Below, piece after piece: positions 10,001 to 21,415 of a DNA stretch of 64,000 nucleotides. A program made the position numbers and the translations under genes. A model generated the notes under the pieces. The model did not search any database and had not been told where the DNA came from. It saw only the letters and a program-made list of their open reading frames with translations. The stretch spans positions 37,884,001 through 37,948,000 of the forward strand of contig CM060731.1 in assembly GCA_030704615.1 (NCBI GenBank). Direction: 5' to 3'. Position 1 is the first letter of the stretch; each line of letters opens with the position of its first letter. This DNA comes from Takakia lepidozioides. Taxonomy: Eukaryota > Streptophyta > Takakiopsida > Takakiales > Takakiaceae.

Positions 10001-12071
10001 AACAGGGAAAGGGGGCAGAGGACAGGCCTGGTGAGGGTGGTCAAGCAAACCATCTTCCTAGAAGTCAACCCCAGGAGAAGGGGACATGATGCAGAAGCCA
10101 TAGATGCCATCATAAAGCTCTCAAAGTGATGAGATTGTCTCATCTCTCCCTCTCGTGTCAGGCCGCAAGGCTACAGCTAACAACGTGTTCTGAGCACATG
10201 TCTCTCTGTGTTGTTCTGCCCAAACTGGGCACGGGGTCTATGGTCTCTGTTTCTTCTCCTACCGAGTGTAACTATGAAATATAGGGAGACACTGCTGTCT
10301 TTCGGGGCTGCCCATCCTAGGAGAGCTTTTAACCTTTATGAGGCAGCTTTGTCTTCGAATCGTGATTCAGTTTCTGTATGTGTTATAAGTTTGTCCCATA
10401 AGCGCTTGGGCTTCCTGCTGTACCTGCAGAAGCCACCCGGCACTTTAACATTGTGAGGCAGACCTAGTAGCTTTTTGGACTTTCGACCGATGTTATGATG
10501 GTTGTTTGTGTTCTTTAACTTTCCCCACTGCCAGTCACATGATACATCTTTGTGTGGTGGATTCATCTCTATGTTAAAATGGAAGCTGGGTGCAAGATCT
10601 TTGGCCACAAGGCCATTCTTGCAGTCTTCTTGAGGACATTTTCTCTCCTCACAAGTGAAGGCTCAAGTCAGGTGTGCTTGCAATGATTTGGGCAGAAACT
10701 ATGCTACGTAGCACAAGACTTCGCGGCAGAGCTGAACAAGGACTGTGAGTCATCATGCTCAATGGGGCAGGAGGGTATTGCCACACTAGACAAAGAGCGT
10801 TTCTGCGCCCCGGAGATATTGTTTCAGCCTCGCCTGGGTGGCCTGTATGTTTCTCATCCATATCATGAGAGGAGATGTTGTTTTGTATGGTTTTGACACT
10901 TGAGAAAGTTTAGCAAACAGATCGTTGTATTCACTGCAAGCAAGTCTAACCCAGAGAAGTCCCAACACATGCATGATGAACGGTTTGTTGGCCCTGGCTT
11001 AATGTTTTCACTCAACTTATTAACTTAAAGGGATATATGGAATGATAAAACAAATGTTAGACAGTGTCAAGAGCGTTTACATGACTGTCTCTGTATGTTT
11101 TTGTTGACTTACAAGAGAACAGCAGCTGGGCAGGGCCTGCAAGTATCCCTTGCATTGTGTCATCTTTCTCCAGTTTGGCTTAAATTGTCAAGATAACACT
11201 TGTGAAAGTTTGTAGCTCACTTGGCGACTGGGATGGGTAGGCGCACGATGGGGCTACAGCAAGCAGTGGCCCTCTGTGTCAAACATTGCTCACGCCTTCC
11301 TCTAGACAAGCCCCCGATTGTGAACTGGTTCAAAACCATTGTATTGGCGGGTGGTACTGCCTGCCTTCCTGGCTTATCAGGTTTTGAGCTCTACCATCCA
11401 TGTCGAGCCTGTTTGACTGGGGATGATGCTGTATGCCCCTCTTCTTACTTTCTACAAAAAGGGATAACTGCAGGAAGCAGTGGTGATTGAGTGGAAGGTT
11501 AGAAGAAACAGTTGTATACATCATTTTATGACGTGAAATGGTCAACCAATCTGATGTGAATTGTTTCAGAGAGGCTGGGAGGAGAATTGAGGAAGACATT
11601 GCGAAGCTCTCTCTCAAGTGGCATCACCATTATCCCTCCTCAAGGACCTTCTTCTGCTTGGTTTGGAGCCTCGCTTCTGAGCAAGGTAAAGTCACTGCCC
11701 TTCACATCCCTCTGTTTTGACTTTGTTTGTGGGAATGCGAAAAACATGTGACACAAACTTACAAAGTTACAGCCATATAGCCTAGCCAGGGCCGAGTGGC
11801 TAAACTATTGTATGAAAAGCAGTGTTTTCGCACCATGTCACAAGGTGTATGGTTCATGTACCAGATTATTTTGGAAATGCTACTCCATGGAAAAACCTTT
11901 ATGAGATTTCAGGGTTGTGGAATCCTGTTGGTTGTTGGTTCCCTGATATCTCATATGGAGATGGTGTGACACGTGCAGCTAAGCACTTTCCAGCAGGCCT
12001 GGTGTGTGACGAAGAACCAGTTTCGACAGTACGGCATTAGTGTTGTTCATGCTTATGATGAGCAGCTGTGA
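1937..12071 (+). CDS. ARP8: actin-related protein 8, F-box plus actin-fold fusion (11 exons, 476 aa)
   Basis: Plant ARP8 couples an N-terminal F-box, which contacts SKP1 in SCF ubiquitin ligases, to a divergent actin fold; the Arabidopsis protein (471 aa) is reported in the nucleolus. Exons read from frame and splice sites: 1937-2247, 3119-3201, 3590-3660, 4022-4089, 4380-4551, 7287-7368, 7811-7956, 10696-10844, 11241-11380, 11570-11685, 11979-12071. All phases agree and the total is 477 codons including TGA. The start is supported by MTTLLRRAW, which resembles the Arabidopsis N-terminus. The F-box is at residues about 37-80 (LPKDLLCVVLTKL...VCRAWHAVAS). The actin-type phosphate loop IDGGSGYCKFGW is created exactly across the exon 2/3 junction. 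Later actin blocks are EFGNIESPI, VPAVCAVDQ, AVLALYAAGHTSGI, YTARTLKE-KLCYVA, ILFQPRLGGLRTMG, VLAGGTACLPGLSE and AWFGASLLSK. The first third of exon 5 (4380-4440) does not align, and its 5' border is the least certain. Introns 5 and 7 carry LINE copies. Confidence 0.9.
5034..6790 (-). mobile_element. 5'-truncated LINE (family A), minus orientation, in ARP8 intron 5
   Basis: Read on the minus strand, this shows decayed reverse transcriptase pieces: VKKAYDTVWRDGLW and WADDF (from an FADD-type active site) between about 6780 and 6320, followed by a 3' part. The element is broken by many stops and shifts. Its 3' part matches the plus-orientation copy at 8470-9905; for example AACTTCCCTGAACTTGTTTC and GAAGGGATTTCTAGAGG occur in both. 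The 3' end lies at about 5034, where the minus strand reads GCAAACAACGTCTTATGAGT. A GA-rich stretch precedes it on the plus strand. Confidence 0.7.
6900..7092. repeat. (GA)n microsatellites around a LINE-A 3' tail
   Basis: Two GA-rich runs, at about 6915-6975 and 7044-7075, flank a short minus-orientation LINE-A tail at about 6980-7043 (ATAAGACGTTGTTTGCCATA then GACCCCGCGCCCAGTTTGAG). The tail is a near duplicate of the one at 5036-5100. There is no body attached, so this is either an extremely truncated copy or a SINE that uses the LINE tail. It lies in ARP8 intron 5, about 200 bases before exon 6. Confidence 0.65.
8095..8165 (+). pseudogene. tRNA-Trp-like pseudogene or SINE head
   Basis: GCAATGGTAGCACGCCTGAC, then an anticodon loop CTCCAAA closed by CTGA/TCAG (anticodon CCA, Trp), then a T-arm with GTTCGATTC, follow the layout of plant tRNA-Trp. 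The 5' acceptor strand (TCTCTTTC) does not pair with the 3' strand (CAGGCTC), and there are several substitutions, so a functional tRNA is unlikely. It lies in ARP8 intron 7, 140 bases after exon 7. It could be a dead tRNA copy or the head of a tRNA-derived SINE. Confidence 0.6.
8470..9905 (+). mobile_element. 5'-truncated LINE (family A), plus orientation, in ARP8 intron 7
   Basis: Reading frames on the plus strand give non-LTR reverse transcriptase blocks in order: IVNLYKKGDREELGKYCGIT at about 8640-8700, DQGVAQGCTLSPLLFDVF at about 9038-9095, and a shifted IPALMFADDFVGL at about 9150-9190. The frames are interrupted by stops and shifts. The 3' region matches the minus copy in intron 5. It ends with GGCTACGGCAAACAACGTCT at about 9868-9890. 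A further tail-only copy sits at about 10163-10195. The element is dead. Confidence 0.75.
10150..10250 (+). repeat. tail-only LINE-A fragment
   Basis: AAGGCTACAGCTAACAACGT at about 10168-10187 is a diverged copy of the LINE-A 3' terminus, followed by CCCAAACTGGGCACGGGGTC, another piece of the same 3' UTR in shuffled order. It lies in ARP8 intron 7, about 500 bases upstream of exon 8. Confidence 0.5.
11770..11865 (+). repeat. tRNA-Ser/Leu-like SINE head in ARP8 intron 10
   Basis: GGGCCGAGTGGCTAAACT resembles the A box of class II (Ser/Leu) tRNAs, and GGTTCATGTACC about 70 bases later resembles a B box. The spacing suits a class II tRNA with a variable arm, but I could not fold a clean cloverleaf. 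It lies between ARP8 exons 10 and 11. Reading it as a decayed SINE or tRNA pseudogene is an inference. Confidence 0.35.
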
Positions 12072-12677
12072 GAGTTTCCTTTACCTGAACTTCTGTTATG
12101 GTGAAGTCAGTAAAGACTTTTAATTCTTGCTCAGATACTGCAATGGAAGCATGTAACATGAGAGGGGGCAAGAACTATCCTAAAAGGATGGACCGGAGAT
12201 ATTTAAACAGATGTTTTGCTCAGTGCTAGACAGTTCATTATCTGGGAACTGAGCATTTGGTTAGGATTTGCTGTTTACCTCCTACGTCGAAATCGATTGT
12301 GTAAGCACTGTCACAGTGCAGGCACTAGCCCTTAACATGTGGAGTCAGCGCTTATCTGTGCGAGTTCTGCTTGGTTGTATTTCTCCTTTCATATTTCCCC
12401 TGCTATGCGAATTTGTAATAGATACAAAACCAATGATAGTATAGTTATGTTGTGAAGATTTTTATGCAAAAGGCCCGCAGTGGTCACTTGTCCATTCTGA
12501 ACAACGGAGCCCATGTGTAAAACAGTAATTTTGTTGTTCAGCTGAACATCACATCTAGGTTCATTGACCTATTACTAATAACATCTGGATTACCCCAGCG
12601 ACGCCGTCAGTCCGATTTGGCATTCTTTCAAAACTTCATTTTCGCAGTCTTTCTGACTCTCAACTCCAAACCAGTGT

Positions 12678-13036
12678 CTTGGGGCCTCTTTAGACTACAA
12701 GCAGCCTCATAACCCAGTAGTGACGTTTGGGTATGGTGTTTGAGTACATACCCCACAGTGAGGGTGGGGTACCCCTTTTTGTCTCATTGTCTGAAGACCC
12801 TCACAGGGTACTCGTCACCATGTTGACAATTAGCATATATTGATATTCTCAAGACCCACGCAAACCCCGTTGAAAGATTATGCACCTTGGATGGAGTGGT
12901 ACAATTGGCCAAGCCCGGGTGCCCCATGTTTCTTGTAGACAGTCTGAAGGGTGGGTACCCCATTCAATGGGTGCCGCATTATTGGCTTATTCCACCTTTG
13001 GTTGTAGGACCCCCTGTAGTCTAAAGAGGCCCTTAT
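12678..13036. mobile_element. MITE-like element with about 20-bp inverted ends
   Basis: GGGGCCTCTTTAGACTACAA at about 12679 is matched in inverted orientation by TGTAGTCTAAAGAGGCCC at about 13015-13032. About 0.33 kb lies between, without coding capacity. The interior contains GGGTGGGGTACCCC and a related GGGTGGGTACCCCATT, which are further short self-complementary words. No target-site duplication is obvious. Size and ends fit a MITE; the superfamily is undetermined. Confidence 0.55.
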
Positions 13037-15334
13037 TTTTGTGGTCCAAACACTAGCCATCACATGTGCATGCAGTGCACTAGTAAGTATGGTGAACACC
13101 AATTAAGGTTTTTGTGTAGCCTTCAGTAGAGCTGCTAAGGTAAGCAAACAATCTATGGATGCGCCTGCTGGTGGCCACAACCTGGTTAATAAGCAGTTTA
13201 AGGGTGGCATCCCTTCACAGGTTTCATCAAAAGCTTGGAAGTGAGACACTCACAATCATCAAACCATCAGAGCTTTGTCATTTCTCCTACAAAATTGTAA
13301 GGTGCTAGGTAGTGGAATTCCTGCTGTGGACGTGTTAGCGTGGTTCATGCATTTACTGAGTAGTTGAACAACTACAACAACGAGAGGTTTAGTTTAGTCC
13401 CGACTTCCAAGAGGTTCGTTCACAGCAGTGAAGAATGCTGAGCTGTCGGTGAATGGAGTGAAAAGAATTGTTTGGCAGGTGAGGAGTGGGAGCGCTCATG
13501 CACAGGTATACCTGCCTGAGTTGTCCACCCAACAGTGGGTACAAGGAAAGGTACATCTTTGTACAATCTGTCCCACCGAGTGGAGCAGCCCATAATGCAA
13601 GGCAGCATGCATCCTCCACCAGGTAAAGCCTGTGTTACTGTCCCGCTCTGTCCTCAAGAAAAGCAGTCCTAGGAAGCGTCCCGCCGTCAAGGTTCCTGCT
13701 ATGCCTGCAGGTTTGAAGGGATCGATGCAGGTCCCCCCCGTTCCAGAGTGGTTTCCTGTTTCCGCCATGATTTTGGGGAATCTTTTGTTTGCAGACATGC
13801 GTGAACCTCGATGCATATACCTAACTCAGTGAAGAAGCATCGTAGGATCTTGTAGGATTCAACGAGACCTACGAGTGGGGAAGCAATCAAGATATTGTGA
13901 GATTGAAATTGAAGGGCCTCGCCGCCTCTCAGCTCTGGTAGAAATGTCGTGTGAAGACGTTATTGTGAGCCTGCAGATCAGTGGCTGTGGAGGTTATTAG
14001 TTATTAACTTAGAGTTTGTCATTTTGGAAGGTCAAACCACCGGCCTTAGCACGTGACTCTCTGTTGCTGGAGTTCGCTACAAAATATGTAATCTGGTGGA
14101 ATTTCTGCAGCTTCATACAGAAAAAGCCCACGCAGTTATGGTCGCGGACTGGGCCTTGCTTTGACAAATTGGGTTCATGAAGACTTACATTGCAACCAAA
14201 GGGATCGTGGGTGGGTTGGTCTTGGCACCAATTCGGAAATCATGGCTTTGATGGGTTCATTGACTGCTCTTCTGGGATACGTTTCTTTTTCAAATCTTAG
14301 ATGTGGTGTAAGTACAACTTGCTAAATTCTTCAAGAGGCGATTATCCTAAAACCGAGAAGAATGTGGCACAGTGGTGGCAGCTGGCACCACCTGCCAGGG
14401 CCCAGACTCCAACAACCTAATCACGGATTCACAAGTGCCCTCCTGAATAAAGCATGGGCCCAGCCGCTACAGATCATTAACGGTCCACAGCATTCAATGT
14501 CGGAGAAAGACGTTATAATGCAACTCCACTTTTGTGGCCGTGCCGCTGTGTGGCCGAGGGTCCCTTCAATGTATTGCTGCTTACGCCATCCGTACTCTGG
14601 AATCCTGCATGACTCACTCTGGCATCTGACGAGTGCCTGCCCGCTCTACCGCTCTACCCCCACGTTGCTTTGCGAGTTTAGCGGTATCAATCAAATTCTC
14701 TTAGCTTAGTCACCATCCTGGTTGTGAGCATCATCTGCTCATCACTGAAGTTTCCATCGATCACAAGGGGGGAAGGCAAGGCAGTATACGATCGACCATC
14801 GACCAACAGTCCTATTAAGATCTTCCAATGCAGATAACTAGTACATCAACATCTTCCCGGATGACGGAGCCACCTACCAGACATGCTGTTGAGTATGTGT
14901 GTGCATCGCCCACAGCCGTCACAAATTATTCAACAAATCTCAGGCTTCCTAGAAGCTGTTGTTTTTATCACCCGAATGCGATCTTACATTCCATACATTA
15001 ATGACACCGGAAACGGGTGAGGAGTTACTCCACAGAAATACACAGACCTAGATTTAGGTCAGGGATTCTTCCAAGACAGAAACTGCAGGTTTGGTGAGCT
15101 TCATGCTGGCAGAGCTACATGCGTGGCCTCACAAATAGCACCGCACCGCTGCCCTGCCAGCGGATGCCACCTCCACGCTCACAATATCTCCGACCAAATA
15201 CTGAGATGGATGCCACAAAGTCATAGGTTCATTGTCAAGCTAGCCTAGGTGATAGAAATCTAAACAAACCCTCAAACGGCAATTGGCTCTCTTGCTTTGC
15301 TTTGGCAGAACATAAGAGGAAGGTAAGAGTAGGG

Positions 15335-15460
15335 AGCATGACTCAGCCCACAACACAGCAATCAGCGCCTTGACACGGTGTAAGGTACTTGGACCACATT
15401 TTCTCCATTGACTTGCATGTCTCCGCAAAGTCTCTCTCTACAAGAGAGCCAACATCGTGG
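15335..15460 (+). repeat. block duplicated from, or shared with, the ARP8 upstream region
   Basis: Shares AGCATGACTCAGC, GCCTTGACA, GTGTAAGGT, ACCACATTTTCTCCATTGAC, GCAAAGTCTCTC and AGAGAGCCAA, in the same order and at similar spacing, with 1410-1535. Both copies are in the same orientation, each upstream of a gene on the plus strand (about 0.4 kb and 1.2 kb before the start codon). Confidence 0.6.
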
Positions 15461-16642
15461 AGGGTGGCATGTGATTGAATCAGGGGGGAAAGTAAGTCAG
15501 TTATCAAGTAGGTAGGTAGTTCGAGGAATAGAGACAAATTGAGGCAATCATAGTGATTCCATCCAAATAAGAGAGAGTGGAGAATGTTAGGGTGACCTCT
15601 TTCTGTCTAGTGCTGTTTGAGTGAAGGGCCCACAACACACTTTTTGATCAATCAGCCAACTTGTCCCCACACAATCTTGTGTTTTTTTTTTTTTTTTTGT
15701 GTGTTGTTTTCAGTTACTCATATGACTAATAAGTCACTACCATTTTAGTCTTGGCTCTCTTGTTGTAGTAAGTATCAAGGAATGTGGAGAATTTTTCTGA
15801 GGACTCATTGAGAACATGCATCCTGAACTCTGGGGACTAGTTCTATAACCAAACCAACCCAAAAATGGGCCCCTAAGATGAAAAGGAAGACTTTTGTTGG
15901 GGAAAACAGAAGAAAAGCAAAGGCTGTTGGCAAGCGGGGGATGATGGGTTGGTGCAAGAGGGGGGAAAACTGTTCACGCGACTTCGTACACACGCGTAAT
16001 TCACGCTGGCGTTGCACCGTGCCTTCTTCCCCATGTCACCACCACCCGCCCTGCCTCTCTCCCCCATTCTGAGTCCCTGAAGAACACTTCAGCCGGCTCC
16101 TGAGAAGAGGGGGAACGTTTCTCCCTCGTGTCTGCGCAGTCTGTTGTCAATTAGTTGGCAGGTGCAGCATCCTTCGTTTTCTTTTGTGGGTTCCTACGCA
16201 AGGTTGCTTTGTGTCTGCGCAGTTGTGTGAATGAATGAGTCATTTCCTGTGCGGCTCCGTGTCTACCTTCCCTGCTGTGGATACCTCCGTCTTCTTCTCT
16301 TACGTTATGCTCTGGGACACCGATGTGCTTGTCCTGTAAATCTACAGCATTTGCGTCTTCTACTATAGTTGTATGTCCAAGTCCTGTCTTCCACTTTTGA
16401 TTCCAAGCGCTCTCTGGGCCGTGTTTAAGATTCGCAGCAGAGCTGCTGCTAATGTTGTGTTGAGGCTCGGTGGAGTCCTTCCGTTATCGTAACTTTCGAC
16501 TTAGACATGGTCCCCATTGAGAGTTATGTGTTCGGAATGTGCGAGCAGGGAAGCCCATGCTTACTGTGATACATCGCGGAAATCGGTGTTACAAACCGGT
16601 ACAGATCAACGAATAAACTCTGTGAAATAGACGGAAGCGCAG

Positions 16643-19600
16643 ATGGAGCCGCAGTGGCGGAGCAACAAAGGAGGGGCTTGGTATGGATTCAAAGGGAAGC
16701 AGTCGATGCTGATGTTGGTGGCCATGGTGGGCAGTCTGGTGTTTGTGCTGGGGTTGGAGTCTACACCATTCTCCTTCCTCTTCACAACACCTGACATTCC
16801 CGCCCCTTTCCCCCATACTGTCGGTAATGATCTCTTTCTTTTCCTACTTCCTCAAACTTTGGTTTTTTCTTCATGAAATGAGTCACGAGGTTTGAAGAAG
16901 CTGGGTAGGATGCACTGTCTCAGAAGGAGGAATAGGATGTGACACATGGGCATTGTGCAGTTCACGATGTAATTTGGTCGTGATAATGATGAAGGCCACT
17001 AGTACGTAGCATCAGGTTTGGGACTGTCTATCCTGAGCCAAAATGATACCTTTCCTACTGACTTCCTCGGCAAGCGTATGTGGAAAGTATTGACTAAATG
17101 TTTAGTTCCTCTGCACAAGAAGCAGATTGTGAAATGTAAAGCCACTTGGACATCAACCTTACAACATTGGTGATGGATTTCATAGGGGCAGTGGCAGGGG
17201 TATGATCACAAGCCAGAACAACACTTCTTGGCCATGTCATGAGTGCATGGTATACTATAGGAGCCCGCAGCGCCCTGTCTTGCAATATTTTACTGATGTA
17301 TTTCTGCCTTTCTCCAAATCAATCTGGGGATTTGTTTTCGCTATCCACAAGCACAGTGGTAGAACTCTCTCTTTTGAACAGCCTTGTAGGTTTTCTAATG
17401 ACTGCACTTGTACGTGTTGAGGCCATATGTCACTGATCCTGTTGAGAAGGGAAGGGTTGTATGCGTCAGAATGCAATATAATTCTTCCTGTTGTGCAAAA
17501 TGTCAGGAGGGAGAGGTTGTCTTTGGGCTGCACTATTTGAGCTTAGAGATGAAGAGTATATTTGTCATCTGCAGCTATTGTCCTCGAATCACTTCCAATA
17601 CTGTGATTGAATAGCACTTGGAAGTTGCATGAATGTGCTAGTTGGGGCCTTAAATGGAGACTGATTCCAGCAATGCCTGCCATATTCACCAACAGTGATG
17701 GTCTATGTGCAGACTTCTCTGTATCCAGGGATCTCCGAAAGCTTATGGCCTCGCAAATGTCAATTACTCCTGTCAAGTGTCAGTTATCTGATGTCATGAG
17801 TCTGCTGATCTGGTTTTGGAGGGTTTTATAGATGGATGTACGTTCTTATTCGTTTACTGATGATGGTGCACGGCCGCGTACAGGAGGTGGAGCTGCCCGG
17901 GCTGCCTTTTGGAAACAAGAAAGTAGTTTAGGGCTGTCTATGGGAAATGGAGCTTCAGGTCCTACTATTTGGAAGAAAGAAAATATCTCAGGGTCATCCA
18001 TTGGAAGTGAAGACATGGGTCCTTCCATTTGGAAGGAAGAAACAAGTTCAGAACTTATCATCAGAAATGGGGCTGAGGGCACTTTCTCTCCGGAGACAGG
18101 AAATGGTTCGTTGCATCTTCCTTTACACTCCCGTATGCCACTATAGTTCGCTGTTTCCTGCTTTTTCCCCTCAACCTCAGTGCCTGGACTACTGCAGTAG
18201 CACTCAATTGCACCTTTGCTATAAGAGGAAGGCGCTGCTGAGTTTAAGACCTTATATTCTCTCAGAGAGGGAGAGAGACCAATTCAAAATCTGTCATGTG
18301 GTCTCTCACTGTTTTCAAAATGGCAACGAGGTTTATCTCGTGCGAGGCACGGAAAGAACTTGATACCCGTTGTCGGCTTTCACGCTCATGAGTCGTTTTC
18401 TTTGGCTTTGTTAGGTGCTGTAGATCAGGTAATGCCAGTGTGTGATCACTCGAAGGGTATGTGGGTTAAGGACACGACTCGGCCTTTTTATTCTGGGAAG
18501 AAATGCAAGATGTGGCTATCGACAGCATGGGCTTGCCAGTTGAGCGACCGCCCTAACTTCGACTATGAAAACCTTCGGTGGATACCCTCACATGGCTGCG
18601 ATTTGCCCAAGTTTGATGGTCACACTTTCCTTGACAGGTTTTATTCTTTTCTTTCTCTCTCACTTTCTGTCCCTTTTAGATGTCCTCTTGTAGTTCCTAC
18701 TTTGTCCCATGGACATAAATATCCTTCTTTCTCTTGTCCCATAAATTGGGTGTGCGGGTGTAGTAGCAACTTTCTTTCCTGGGAAATCTCCTGGTTGTAC
18801 GTAAATGCAGCTTTTTGTGTTTCTGAAGGGTGTTCCCTTTTCTGTGTGCTTTTGGCTGGTGTGTTCCAACAAAGTAGTACTTAGTAAGTCCTTCGAACCT
18901 GAGGGGCTTCTGCATCTCCTGCTGATGATCCCACCTCACCTGGGTTTGTTTCAAACAGTTCCTTTTGTGAATTTCTGGAGCTCTCTACTGGGGATGAAGC
19001 CTGGGAGTATTAGTCAGTGTCATTTTAATCTGAACAGCAGACACATCGTGAAGAGTGTCAGCATAAATAGTTATGGCCCTGTGGGATTTGCAGACTTCCA
19101 TAGGCACTGTGTACCCTGCAGTGAAAAGATCCATCTCCTGTAGGTCCATAGATCTGCTTTGGTATGATTTAGACAAGTGCCTAGCTGTGCTGGGTCAGAT
19201 TATGTTACAATATACTAAGGGCACACTTCTCACAGAAGTGGGAAGAAGTTGAGTATGGTCATGCAGGAAATGTTGCATGAAAGTAATTCCGTTCCCAATT
19301 TACTGAGTTTCTTAAGATCCTCTATGTACTTCTGGGTCTCATGGCCCGGCCTTAGGGGCATTTCCACACTAAGTGTCGGTTCCTTACCTCTGCAGACCGC
19401 AGCTCAGCTAACCCAGCTTAATGTACTCTGTCCACTGCGTGGTCATGGTTATGATGATAAGGATCTCCAACAATGTAGCATATTGTGACAGGGATTCTTC
19501 TGAATGAGAGGCCCACTTTAAACAGCCTGACTGAAAGCAAACCATCCTGTCCTCTGAATGAGAGGCCCACTTTAAACAGCCTGACTGAAAGCAAACCATC

Positions 19601-20927
19601 CTGTCCGATGTGCGTGCATGACGAGGAGGATAGCAAACAATTATCACACTTGCTAACAGTCAGAATCAGAGGGCCTTTTTGGAAACATTGAGAGAGGCTG
19701 TTCCACACATCTTTTGGCCTCATTCCAAGAAGCCCTGGACAGCCAGAAGCCGTGACCCTCCTGTCTGAATTCTGGGATGACTTCATGCGAAATTACCACT
19801 GTACTTTTTTGCAATGCAAGTGCTGCTGCAGAAGCAAGCTTTCCAAAACAGTAGTAGGCCTATCCTCCCATCGCCCTCAAAACAGAGAACAGGGTGTATG
19901 GCCCCATGGCTTCTGCAAACTAATGACTGCTGCGCCTGTCCCCCGGCTGCAAATATAAATTCTTATCCTCTCTTTGTCTATTAAATCACCAAATATATAT
20001 AATGCTGCCTTCATTTCTCCTTGAGTATTTATATAACAGGTTTGTGTGCTGAACAGGATGAGAAACAAAACAATAGCATTTGTTGGGGACTCACTCGGGC
20101 GGCAGCAATATCAGTCACTGATGTGTATGATCACCGAAGGCGAGGATGACATGGTAGTTGAAGATGTTGGGCACAACTTTGGGCTAGATATTCGACCCTC
20201 CTGGCAAGTGAGGCCCAATGGCATAGCCCATCGCTTCAAGGCAACCAACACGACAGTGATCTTCTATTGGTCCGCATGTCTTTGTGAGATAGACGCCTTT
20301 AACAGCAGTGACCCTTTGTCAGCATCTGCCATGCATTTGGATCGGCCTGCTACTTTCCTAAGAGATTACCTCCCTAAATTGGACGTTGTGGTGCTCAATT
20401 CTGGACATCACTGGAACAGGGGCAAGATTTCAGGGAATAGGTGGCAGCCTTACATCAATGGCAGGCCGGCTGGACACTTCAGGTTGACTAAAGCTCATAA
20501 TTTTACCATGCATGCTGTTGTGCGGTGGCTGAGTGAGAAGATAGATAACACCAGTAAGAAGGTGTTCTATCGCACACTGTCACCTCGACATTTCATGAAT
20601 GGGGACTGGGACTCAGGAGGAACGTGTGATATAGTGCGACCTGGAAAATTCCCACTGGGGCCTGCCAGAGATATGGTAGCCGAGGGGGCAGTTCTTGGAA
20701 CTAATGTGCACTTGTTGAACATCACACTACTCTCTCAACACCGGATGGAGGCCCATATCTCCAAGTATGGAAATCGAGCCAAGAATGGTGTGCAGGACTG
20801 CTTGCATTGGTGCATGCCAGGGGTTCCAGATACATGGAATGAAATTCTGTTTGCGCAGTTGACTTCTCCTGACTTGCAATGGAGTTCAACAATCGCAACC
20901 CAGGGAGCAGAGAGTACTCTTAGGTGA
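16643..20927 (+). CDS. trichome birefringence-like PC-esterase, TBL14-16 type (4 exons, 490 aa)
   Basis: TBL proteins are Golgi O-acetyltransferases acting on cell-wall polysaccharides. Exon model: 16643-16823, 17884-18105, 18439-18637, 20057-20927; phases agree and end at TGA. Residues about 20-40 (MLMLVAMVGSLVFVLGL) form a signal-anchor membrane segment, giving a type II topology. Exon 2 encodes a low-complexity stem. The PMR5N domain follows (VCDHSKGMWV, YSGKKCKMW, NFDYENLRWIP, GCDLPKFDG). The esterase block starts at the exon 3/4 junction (NKTIAFVGDSLGRQQ, GDS at residues about 211-213). The conserved DCLHWCMPGVPDTWNEIL, with the DxxH pair at residues about 448 and 451, lies near the C-terminus. 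VLNSGHHWNRGK and LSPRHFMNGDW are typical of the TBL14-16 group as I remember it. Exon 1 to 2 is the least certain junction. The donor-like AG|GTGAGC overlapping the stop leaves a further exon possible. Confidence 0.88.
19499..19606. repeat. perfect 54-bp tandem duplication in TBL intron 3
   Basis: The 54 bases from about 19499, beginning TCTGAATGAGAGGCCCAC, are repeated immediately without visible change. The match is exact over both units, so the duplication looks recent or conserved by conversion. It has no coding meaning in the TBL frame. Confidence 0.85.
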
Positions 20928-21415
20928 GCAATTAGATGAATAGATTTTGGGCGCGCCCCTTTATACTAGACCATTCTTTCATTGCTTAAAAGTGTTGTTA
21001 TTAAATCAAATTTTGAAGTGAGAGCAAGCTACTCAGCTGCCCACTGTCAGTGATTGAGTTCCCAGACTGTCCCGAAAAACTGGTGGAAATTGCCCCAGTT
21101 TGAAATCTTGAGAGGCAGATGCCTCGTGGATTCGTTTCCAATGGTTGTAAATACCTTCCTATTTGCTGAGAAGGAAGGACTAAGGATAATTTGTTAAATG
21201 ACAACCCCAAGCTTTGTTATTGTCAATGGAAACTTGATTGTGTCCACAATCCCGGTCCAATCCCTCTTGATCAAATTTCAAAAAACTGGGAAAAAAAAAA
21301 CCTTGAACAATGCCTGAAGGTGACCCTGTCACCCAAAAAGAGGTGGTTTCATTGCTGTTGGTTAAAGGTTTGTTATGAAGGTAAGTACCCATCATTCAAG
21401 TGAAAGATCTTCAAG

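Larger units (their letters stand above)
12072..16642. other. intergenic region between ARP8 and the TBL gene
   Basis: No gene is supported in these 4.6 kb. The region holds a MITE-like element at 12678-13036, unexplained open frames at 13389-13890 on both strands, a short A/T run at about 15675-15699, and a block at 15335-15460 that is shared with the ARP8 upstream region. The 500 bases before 16643 are T- and C-rich and probably include the TBL promoter and 5' UTR. I could not place individual promoter motifs with confidence. Confidence 0.5.

Noticed and set aside
13389-13890. Overlapping open frames of 60-106 codons on both strands
   Set aside because: No recognised motif, no consistent splice structure and similar openness on both strands. 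Left as unexplained intergenic sequence.
14362-14709. 115-codon plus-strand frame
   Set aside because: Composition and sequence match no family I know, and there are no supporting splice signals or neighbours.
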